Source: Adenanthera pavonina (Eukaryota; Streptophyta; Magnoliopsida; Fabales; Fabaceae). From it: a stretch of 64,000 nucleotides of DNA. Position numbers and translations under genes: made by a program. Shown piece after piece: positions 55,740 through 64,000 of the stretch (the stretch's first letter is position 1; the number at the start of each line of letters is the position of its first letter). The stretch lies in assembly GCA_026686845.1 (NCBI GenBank), contig JAIVEN010000001.1:34154001-34218000 (forward strand), written 5' to 3'. The notes under the pieces were generated by a model. The model saw only the letters and a list, made by a program, of their open reading frames with translations, searched no databases and was not told the origin of the DNA.

Positions 55740-58162
55740 AATTTGTATTTTTTTTGTCTACCTTACCTTCAGATTGAGCCTCACTGGAAGATGAAAACGC
55801 GCCTCTCCATCCACAAGTCCTCAAATCCTCCCTTGCCTACCATGGAGCTTCCTTCCACCCCACATATTATCACAACCCATTCTCCCTTTCACTTGCCTTC
55901 CCTCTGTTTTCGCTTACAAAGGTTTTGAAATCCCTCTGCCTAACCTCCTCTCTTCCTTAGTCACCTCAGGAGGTGCACGTTCGCCAAAAAGTATACGAGG
56001 CTCGTGATGTAATCATCATTTCAATTGTTGGCACCCTTGTCTAGCCTCATCCTCATCTCATAGCTCATCTCTCGAATCTTCCTCTCAAATCTGTGTGAAC
56101 CCTAGATGCCCATGTCGGAAATCCGTCCCTCGACTCTCCATTAGATGAACCCTAGCCTTGTCCTCCTTTCGTGGCTACCACAAGAAGAGGACTATCCTTA
56201 CACCAGAACAGATCGTGGTCCTTGCAAACTTGAAAAAAGCAAAATTGCTGCTTCTATGGCTAATTTCTTTGTGATTTCCGTGGTAATCAAGTTCTTGCAA
56301 TTGCAATATGATGTACCTATCAAAACCATTGCCTTCATCATTGGGGACACTGATCGTATCACCAGGGAAGTTTTTTAGGACTTGGCTAATGATTTCACAA
56401 ATGAGGTTGACCTCGTGAGGGAAAAGCTTTTCAATTTGACAAAGGTCGGTTTCTTCACCTTGCTCTGTTCCACGATGATCTTTTTTTATCTTATATATAT
56501 ATATATCACATGTCGTTAATTTGATTGATTGGACCAACATTTCTTGTCAAGATGCTTGTATCCGTCTTTTCATTGTTTGATGCCTGCCTGTTGTGGTTAA
56601 ATTCACATTTTCATTTTTCTCGTGAGCCAATTTGGCTTATATTTGATTCAATGTGGCCATCTATTATTGATTTTGTCCTTTGGTCGTTGATTAGCATTCT
56701 AAACTAGTATATCTATATATATATATATATTATGGCCAAAACTTGCTAATTGTCCTTAATTTTTTTTTTGTATATATATTTATCATTCTAACTAACTAGA
56801 TTTTTTTAAGTTAAGCTTCACAAAGTTTTCACCTTATTCATTGATACTGTTAATGCCAGCTCCATTATTAAATGTGACTTGGAGTTCAAGGATTAGTTAA
56901 TTAGATACATAAAGAATGTTTGGTAGACATGAAAATGAGAAGGTAGAAATCGGCAAAATGAAAATGAATGATGCTATAATTATCCAAATTCCATGTAAGT
57001 TTGCATGTAGAACCCTTTTTAATAATTTAATTTAAGAGATGCATCTCAAATTATGATTTCCTATTTTAGCATTATACGTAAATTTGCCAAAATTGGTATT
57101 CATTATTTTTCCCCTGCTCAAAATTCGTGCATATACAATTACTAAATTTGCCAACTATGTTATCTCTTACTTTGCTATGTATTGTAATATAGCAGGAACT
57201 TGGAGCTATAATTAAAAATATTGTGGTGTGACAGTTGGAAGCATTAGGAGCCGTTAATTATAAGGTATGCTATGTTATCTAACCTAGGGGAATTTTTGTA
57301 GAGAAGAATTAGGTGTTACAAGAAGTAGACCTATGAACTTTTACTTTTTCTCAAGAGTAGTTAGCAAATGTGAATGGTTACCCCAGCAATTTAGATGGTG
57401 TGCTTATTGCTGCATCAAATGGTTCTGCAATACCAAACAAATCTTTTCTCGATTTAGTTAATCAAAAGATTCATCATATGCATCCATCAAATATTAAACA
57501 AGGTTGGTGATATTTTTTGGGGTTATGCCAATCCATGCTGGTATATAAAGCTACACATAAATGAAATGAAGTCATAATAGGCACAAAAATCCAATATGCC
57601 ATAGTGGGACTGGGAATTTCTTATAGTTAGGCAATTAGGATCCTCAAAATTACTTTATCTGATAAAGTTGGAGAGAATTAAAAATAAAGGATTGATGGAT
57701 GAGTTTGGATTGAGTTATTTCATACAAAAATCTTAGTCATTTGGTTCATGGTCGATCTATATTTTTAATTGAATATATAAAATGATTTTTCCTTCCTAAA
57801 ATGACTTACTATTCTCTATATCTAACTCTGTGTGATGAAGTATTGATCTATCTGCTAAGTCTTTGGAGACAATAGAGATGTTTCATGTTTGAGTAAACTA
57901 TTGTTGCTTACCTACATCCCTAAGAACGAAGCAATAATATGGAAAATGCATTCAATTTGTTATTGATCAATTCTGTTGCCTCTGAACAAGTCTTTTTTAG
58001 ATGCATAAAATTCAATCATCTTTTTTGGTTTCAATTAGTGCCTCCAATTTTTTTCAAGTCTACCTAAATTTGTTCCTTCTATAATTTCCTGGTCTCAAAA
58101 GTACCTTAAATCAGTTAAGCACCTGTGCATTAATTTTATGATTCAAGAATTATCCTCTGTTA
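55740..58162 (+). other. CACTA-D interior, left: unrecognised gene-like pieces
   Basis: Bases about 55770-56180 look like a pyrimidine-rich 5' leader. Bases 56145-56450 can be read as a frame with one stop (SVVIKFLQLQYDVPIKTIAF, later RITREVF stop DLANDFTNEVDLVREKLFNL), with amino acid use like a real protein, but I recognise no family. Bases about 57361-57510 read LANVNGYPSNLDGVLIAASN, then GSAIPNKSFLDLVNQKIHHM, also exon-like and unassigned. The rest is AT-rich. Confidence 0.4.
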
Positions 58163-59025
58163 ATGGCTAGATACAAAGTTTCTTTGGCTCCGGTTGCTGG
58201 TTGTACTACAATATTAAAGCCTTCCCAATTGGCATCTGTGTATGTCCTTGTCAAATGTCAACCAATGGAAACTTGTTTCTTTGTTACATCAGTTTGTCAT
58301 TTTGTATTATTTCAAGACTTGTTTGGAGGTAGCTGATATCTGTAGAGAAGTGGATCTTCCTCCAGGCATCTTAAATATTCTCACTGGATTAGACCCTGAA
58401 GCTGGTGCTCCTTTTGGCATCCCATCCTCATGTGGACAAGGTTTATTTGTCTTTAGTTTGTAGTAGAATTGAAATAATATGTAGTTGTATCTTTTCTATC
58501 TCTATAACTATTGTCACTTTGAGGTCTAAGTTTGTAATGCTTCCATGACATCATAATTGATATTTAAGTTTGCACCAAATTTCCTTTATTGGAAGTTTGA
58601 AAGATAAAGGAGAATGATAAACACTTGCACTCACACTCTAAATTCTTCGTCATATCATGTAATATCAATTTTTTGGTTTATTGGCAGCCTATTTTGCTAG
58701 AGCTTGGTGGGAAAAGCCCAATCATTGTTTTGAGGATGTTGACCTCAATAAAGGTCAGTAATGTTTTAAGTTTAGTTAAGTACTTATGGACAGCCTATGT
58801 TATTTTGAATTATGGAATCACATTTCCTTTAGAGTCTTTTATTGTGGATGAGTAAATTTTTGGCATTTAAAACTTTTTGCAGAGTTTAAACAAATACTAG
58901 TGTGTAATTTAATATTTTATTGATCCATTGTCCATGATTTTGAATAGCTATTGAATGGACCCTCTTTGACTGCTTCTGGACAAATGGTCAAATATGCAGT
59001 GTAGCATCCCGACTTCTTGTACATG
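58163..59025 (+). pseudogene. Captured betaine-aldehyde dehydrogenase (ALDH10) fragment
   Basis: Four exon pieces follow ALDH10 order: [17 protein letters not shown] (about 58190-58240); [31 protein letters not shown] (58320-58410), then a one-base insertion before the SHPHVDK-equivalent; LLELGGKSPIIV (58690-58727), then a one-base deletion; and [18 protein letters not shown] (58948-59001), ending VASRLLVH. The last holds the catalytic cysteine region (GQICS). Introns remain, so the piece came from genomic DNA, not RNA. The enzyme oxidises aminoaldehydes such as betaine aldehyde; this fragment covers only the middle and has frameshifts. Confidence 0.82.
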
Positions 59026-59890
59026 TAAGTTTAATAGATGCTCCATCACAAACGAGAATTAGTATTTGAAGCTCACTTCTCCTATTTTTCTTTCACTTAT
59101 TTTTGCAGAACAAATGGGAAGGATTGTGCCAACAAAGAATAGGATAGAGTTTGATCTAAAGAACTTTGGATGCTTATGAAAGAATTTGGATAACTAATGT
59201 TTTAGAGTGAGCTATTTTGAGAGCAAATTCAGCAACTACAAAACAAGGTACTTTCATCTCCTCCATTATATACATATCCAATCAAACCCTATTGCTTCCA
59301 TTATACTTTTCCACATTCTTCTTCTTAATTAATGCCTTACAGTTGCATTTTTTATACCTAACTTCAGGAAAGAAATTTGCTCCAACAGAAAGCCACCTTA
59401 AGTCAAATGGTGAGTTTTTTTTTTTTTTAAATCCTTAAGTTTTTTTCTCATGAAGTTTTTACATAGACATTAACTCCAACTTACTGTCAATGTTGCAGCT
59501 TATTATTAATGTTGTTGCTGTAGTTTCCTCTGGTGAGTTCCCACTAAATGCAGTACAGGTACCCACTGTTTCAATCACTCTCTCACTTGCATTAATTTAT
59601 TTTGGCTGGCTTTTTCAATTCTCTTTAGTGCTTATACATGCATCTTGTACTGCCAATGTCTGATGTATATATTTCTTGCTTAATTGAATTATTACTTTTT
59701 GTGATTCATTGTCATTGAAGAATTTTCGTTCTACCCACCAAATATAGGGACAAGTAAAAAACGGAATTTTATTTATTTTTTTGGCTCAAAAAGGAGTTTT
59801 AGGAACGTTTGTTAGAAAAGCGTTTTCAAAAGTTTCAGGAACATTTGACAATTGCTTTCAAAGTATACAGCAAACGTTTCTGAAACTTAT
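59026..59890 (+). other. CACTA-D interior, right
   Basis: Short exon-like pieces may occur at 59108-59250 and 59370-59412 (GKKFAPTESHLKSNG, followed by a GT), but they do not continue ALDH10 and I recognise nothing. The remainder is AT-rich, leading into the right-end hairpins. Confidence 0.35.
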
Positions 59891-60060
59891 TTTCTACATC
59901 GGTTGCTTTTCAACCGGGGTAAAAAATCAATTTCTAAGTCGGTTATATAACCGATGTAGAATTGCTTATTTTTGACGTCGGCTGAAACTACGTCACCTCC
60001 ACAACCGATGAAAAAAATAAAAAAGAACCGACGTAAAAAATGATTTTTACAGTAGTAAGG

Positions 60061-60220
60061 CTAAGACGAGTATCAGACACACTATTTATTCTATGCTCAT
60101 ATATAGGTTCCCTAGTTAGTGACGGCTAATTCTCAACTATCATTATTGAGCCCATATACTAGTCAAAAGAGCCTCTCCACATCTATTTTCTTCTGACTAT
60201 TTTTTTTCTATATTTGCATA
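60061..60220 (+). repeat. Copia-1 3' LTR, right part (end uncertain)
   Basis: The sequence after CACTA-D continues the LTR (CTAAGACGAGTATCAGACAC). With the partner LTR outside the window, the LTR end and its TSD cannot be placed; a TTTGCA at about 60218 is only one candidate. Confidence 0.5.
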
Positions 60221-60329
60221 TCATTGATCTATTCCTATTTGAGGTATGATTACCGCATCAATTCATTTATGGCTATGGTGAGATGTATTTATGATCTTTT
60301 CTGCTGCTTGGAAATTCATAGAAAACTGT

Positions 60330-62356
60330 CATTAATTCTTTATTACAAATTGCGAATTTGTTCTACATGGATTCTGTTCATGGTCGTTATACTGACAAGA
60401 AGAAACTACATAGCCTTTGTTTTCACAACCAGGAAAACTCTTCAAGAGGCTGTATCTAGCCTTGCATACCTACTTGCCATTACTATGGTTCTTAACAGTG
60501 TTCAACCGGTGATTTCAGGTATCAATTATCCTAATTCATTATGTCAATTAATATCAATATCATATATACAGTATATAACAAACTGAATTATTTACAAGTC
60601 ATGAATTGAGTAGCTGATTCCTCGAATTCTATGCAATACATAGGATACTCAAATATAAAATATATAGCAAGCCACATTACTTGTTACAAATTGTGAACAG
60701 TATTGGGCTTATTGTTCCTTAAACTATGCAGTGCAGGGGTTCCAATCTAGTTTCATGTGTAAGTGTGATTTTTTAAATCTTCTATAATTCACAGGTTTTC
60801 AATGCTCTTAGATTAAGTATCTTCAAGCTTAATTTGGAATCATTATTATTATTACTTTTTTTTCTTTACAAGATCATTATTATTGTATATAGGGGTAGCT
60901 TTAGGAGGAGGATGGTAGACGCAGGTAACTTACATCAATGTGGGTTGTTATTACATTTTCGGGCTTCCTTTAGGATTCCTTCTTGGTTACACAGCAAACT
61001 GGGGGGTTAAGGTAACTCTTCTATTTCAATTTCCGTTGATTTTTTTATCTTAGCAAGAAAGAATAATCTTTAATTCGGTCATAATTTTTTTTCTGTAGCT
61101 ATATATATAGTGTCAAATGAGCCACGATTAATGCTTTCAACTCCATTTGTTTCAACTTCAAACTTCCTTGTGCTCTTCCACAAATGCATGTTAAAATAAG
61201 AGTTAAAAATTTGATTTTTGACATATTTGATGAAATGTGTACTTTTTCTCACCTATTATGATCTTTATATTAACAAGCGTTCACTATATCTCATGCAATG
61301 TCCCCAAAAAAATGTTCAAAAATGACAGCCATTTTAAAAAGGCGGATCATGAATGATTGAACAGTAATTTAATAGTACCAAAAACTCATTTCAATATACC
61401 AAAAAAAAAACATTTAAAAAATTACATTGATTCTCTATAAACTGATAATCAGTAGCCCCGAGTACTATGAAAATACCATTTAGATACATGTGCATTAATT
61501 TTTTAACCAGTACAGTTAATCATGCCTTTGATAAGAATGAATGCATTCTTTGTGAAATTCTATGAGATCCACAAAATCCATGTCTTCTTTCATGGGATTA
61601 CAGATACTTGGATAAATCAAAAGTTTGATTCAATCTTAATTGCTATATGTCAAAAGGGGCAAAAAGATCAAGTGTTAACAACAAATATTCATTTTTATTT
61701 AAAAAAAATCTTACAATTTCGTTCATTAAAACTTTTTGCACTGAATCCACAAATGTTTATATTTTTCAATTTCATCTAGATTACAGTAACTTTTTCTTCT
61801 TGAATATTCATGCTTGTTATTTACCTAAAACCCTTTCTTTTCACTAGTATTTTTCATTTGCAACAAATATTTTGTTCCTTTAGTCTGTTGATCAGTACAC
61901 ATAATAAAAGGAAATCAAATAGAAAATAAAATTCATGGCATCACGCATGTCTATTTATGCACATGAATGACCTTTTGATGTGAGATGTGAAGCCCCGTTC
62001 TGTTATTATATTATTAGTTGTAAAAGAACTTTGTCCATTTGAGAGAGATATTGGAAGATAAGATGGGCTGTGGTTGATGAATGTGAGATTTTGATGTTCA
62101 GGGACTTTTGGGAGGTATGATAAGTGCCATTGCTCTGCAGACTTTGATGCTCTAATTTGTTCAATTGGAATAAAGAGGTAAAGTAATGCTTCTTCTCAAC
62201 TTCTGATCGATTCGATCTCAATGTATAGAATTCCCATAGAAATCTCGATATATCCTATTACTTGTAGGTTCGACAAGCAACTTAGCGCATAAGAACATCG
62301 GGAGGCAAGACATAGAAGATGATGGCGCAAACAAGATTGAAGAAGGTCATATTTAA
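60330..62356 (+). pseudogene. MATE efflux carrier, last four exons, broken
   Basis: Exon pieces match the C-terminal third of plant MATE/DTX transporters (membrane antiporters for organic cations and metabolites). First: SSLAYLLAITMVLNSVQPVI (to about 60520, donor GGTATC). Second: 60893-61011, VALGGGW, a TAG at 60916-60918 where relatives have glutamine, then TYINVGCYYIFGLPLGFLLG. Third: 62102 to about 62178, LLGGMISAIALQTLML, then a frameshift. Fourth: 62269-62356, the QATxRIR...GGQD-like tail, with TAG and a one-base deletion, ending TAA. Splice borders are recognisable. The earlier exons are absent to the left up to Copia-1, so the gene is probably split by the nested elements. The 1.09-kb intron 61012-62101 holds nothing else I can identify. 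Confidence 0.8.
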
Positions 62357-62747
62357 AACTTGTGCATAGCGCCAAGCGTGCAGTGGAATCGAAGGAACAA
62401 TAGAGAAGAAAGAAGTGCGGAAAAGAGAAGCTCGAGTAAGTAATCATATTGTATTAGAATTTTTGATTTAAATTCTCATAAAATTTTATGTAAATTCTTG
62501 AATTTCAGATGCTACAACATATATTCCTCTTTTGATTCATTTTATTCTACGGTTTTTTCTTGTGTGGCCAAATTAGGGTGTTAATTTTTCAAGCCTCAAT
62601 GTCAAGAGGTAACATCTCGAGTAGGGCGCCTTTTGTGAAAAATAAGGAAGTATTTGGTTATATTTGTATGAATGGTAATTAAATTCTAAGAAAAAAAATT
62701 GAAAGAAAAAAATTGAAAGATTGTATTAAAGAAAAAAAAGTTGTAAT
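62357..62747. other. Sequence downstream of the MATE pseudogene
   Basis: AT-rich, with no feature seen. The last eight bases, GTTGTAAT (62740-62747), are the left TSD copy of the MITE. Confidence 0.5.
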
Positions 62748-63386
62748 CAATGTTCCAAAAACCGGACCGGACCGGCCAGTTCAACCAGTCCGACCGGGAA
62801 CCGGCCCCTGGTTTGGTCCGGTAATAGATGAAAACCAGATGATTTCGAAATTGGTGGGAACCGGTCAAACCGGTCAAAAACCGGTACAAAACCGGTTTGA
62901 ATCGGTTCCTCCTCCTTTTTTTAAATTTTTTTTTTTAAAATTTTTTAAAATAAAATAATATTATTTTTAGTACTAATAAGCATTATTTTTAGTATAAATT
63001 TTTTTCTTTCTATATTATAATATGTTATAAGTATTATTATAATACATAATTATTAATAACGATAAATTTATTTAACAAATAAGATAAAAATAGAATATCA
63101 TTTGATTATTTTGAATTCAAAATATAATTATACATGAATATTAACTTGTTTAGATTTTAATATTAGATTGTAAAACTTAATAATAATATTTTTAATTTTT
63201 CATATATTATTAAATTTACTTTTTATTCTAAAATAAATGTTAATTTTATGATCATGAATAAATATCTTTTATATTTTTTATCTATATTATTAAAAATATA
63301 TTAATTTATTCATAACCGGTTCGACCACTGAACCTTGAACCATTGCCTCATCCGGTTCAATGGCCGGTCTGATTTTTTGAACCTTG
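62748..63386. mobile_element. hAT-type MITE
   Basis: The terminal inverted repeats are CAATGTTCCAAAAACCGG on the left and, on the right, the complement of CAAGGTTCAAAAAATCAG. They are flanked by 8-bp duplications GTTGTAAT and GTTGTAAC (63387-63394). The CA...TG ends and 8-bp TSD fit the hAT superfamily. The ends are rich in CCGG and AACCGGTTC motifs; the centre is strongly AT-rich. No coding capacity. Confidence 0.85.
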
Positions 63387-63394
63387 GTTGTAAC

Positions 63395-64000
63395 ATTATT
63401 GGTAAATTCTATTTTGGGCCTTCTTGTCTGATTGGGCTCAGCCTACTATGTGGCATAATCAGTCTTCTATCTATTATTTTCTTATACCTATTTTCTATCT
63501 ATCTATCTATTATATCTACTCCCCCTATTTTTTAATATAAAAGATAAAAGACAAAATTACATATACTAACAAAAGAAATAAATTTGTTTGAAATATAAAA
63601 TAGTTTAAAAAATGTCTTCATTAAATACTATCTTAATTAGAATTTTTTTTAAAAAAATTATTAAATATATAAGACAAATTCTCTATATCCTTATATTTTA
63701 AAATATGAAAACTCTCATAATTATCTATTATAAAGTCATGAATAGTATGAGCTTTTGCTGTGAGCTATGTGTGAATGTCATTTATTCATTTTTTTTTATT
63801 GGTTGGAAAGCATTTTTGTGTATTTATTGTTTTCATTTTGGGGTCTATATCAACACTTTAGCTCCTTGCTTGGGCTTAGTGCAGTTAAATTTCTTCCTTT
63901 GATTTTGAGATGTGTTCAATTTCTATTGGGTTATGTTTCTTTGTGGGCTCCAAGTCTTCTACTTTTTCATGGCTTCCCCAATTTGGTCTTATCTATTGCG
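63395..64000. other. AT-rich intergenic DNA
   Basis: Includes a short CTAT microsatellite at about 63494-63513. No coding or structural feature is supported. Confidence 0.5.

Larger units (their letters stand above)
55457..60057. mobile_element. CACTA-D, non-autonomous CACTA carrying host gene pieces
   Basis: The left end is CACTAGTACAAAAA; the right end is TTTTTACAGTAGTA, the last base mutated from the expected G. Both are flanked by AGG (55454-55456 and 60058-60060). At both ends there are hairpins of the form ACGTCGGTT...AACCGACGT (about 55490-55650 and 59895-60030). No transposase is present. The 4.6-kb interior contains a betaine-aldehyde dehydrogenase fragment and unrecognised exon-like pieces. 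The Copia-1 LTR resumes beyond it. Confidence 0.85.
1712..60220 (+). mobile_element. Copia-1, the old Ty1/copia element hosting all other insertions
   Basis: The retained parts are the leader and gag start (1712-1863), gag (7118-7202, then 19306-19930), protease and integrase remnants (20020-21204), the end of reverse transcriptase and RNase H (32017-32899), the pol tail and 3' untranslated part (54888-55186), and the 3' LTR (55187-55456 and 60061 on). Removing the inserts with one copy of each TSD makes gag run through the Gypsy-1 and CACTA-A junctions, and makes RNase H run into its tail across the solo LTR. The 5' LTR must lie left of the window. The right end of the 3' LTR cannot be fixed, so the end given is approximate. 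The element is dead: many stops and a deletion from integrase to mid reverse transcriptase. Confidence 0.8.

Noticed and set aside
60224..60360. Start of the 120-codon frame as a MATE N-terminus
   Set aside because: Only the part from about 60380 on resembles MATE; the earlier codons look like intron or LTR-adjacent sequence read through by chance.
62713..62958. Proline-rich frame (PDRPVQPVRPGTGP) at the MITE left end
   Set aside because: It arises from the CCGG-rich terminal repeats of the hAT MITE and is not a gene.

Overview
The window is plant nuclear DNA, almost certainly from a dicot. It shows En/Spm (CACTA) transposons with TNP2-type transposases, Sirevirus-type Ty1/copia retrotransposons carrying an env-like ORF, a Ty3/gypsy element, and plant-type captured or broken genes (ABCG transporter, betaine-aldehyde dehydrogenase, MATE efflux carrier). 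I cannot name the species. I see no intact ordinary host gene, no rRNA or tRNA gene and no CRISPR.

Almost everything from base 1 to about 60.2 kb is one set of nested insertions. Reading frames and target-site duplications (TSDs) let it be peeled apart. The oldest unit is a Ty1/copia element (Copia-1). Its 5' LTR lies left of the window; its gag, pol and 3' LTR are scattered over 1.7-60.2 kb. Later insertions in it are: CACTA-0 (1-1711, with a solo LTR inside); Gypsy-1 (1864-7117, TSD AGTTG/AGTTA); CACTA-A (7203-19305, TSD CTT), itself hit by SIRE-A (7336-18364, TSD TTTTG); SIRE-B (21205 to about 32016, 3' LTR cut off by a deletion); a 3-kb solo LTR (32900-54887, TSD CCTCA), itself hit by CACTA-B (33106-42250, TSD ATA) and CACTA-C (43445-53249, TSD ATT); and CACTA-D (55457-60057, TSD AGG) in the 3' LTR.

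CACTA-B and CACTA-C are related, about 9-10 kb long, and point towards each other. Each has a TNPD-type transposase gene broken by stops, frameshifts or deletion, followed by a 12-exon gene joining a TNPA-type Transposase_24 region to a C-terminal Ulp1/SUMO-protease domain. The second gene reads open in both copies (740 and 726 codons), with the protease catalytic residues kept. In the C copy one donor site has changed from GT to AT. Both elements, like the other CACTAs here, carry terminal arrays of short palindromes built on GGCGGTTAT or similar cores. CACTA-B also holds an antisense ABCG fragment, and CACTA-D a betaine-aldehyde dehydrogenase fragment.

Right of the nest (about 60.3-62.4 kb) are the last four exons of a MATE efflux gene, with stops and frameshifts. 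Copia-1 probably sits in or beside this gene, with the 5' half beyond the left edge. A 639-bp hAT-type MITE (62748-63386, TSD GTTGTAAT/GTTGTAAC) and AT-rich DNA end the window. Stops throughout are mostly TGG to TAG/TGA, CGA to TGA or CAG to TAG, which fits decay of methylated cytosines.
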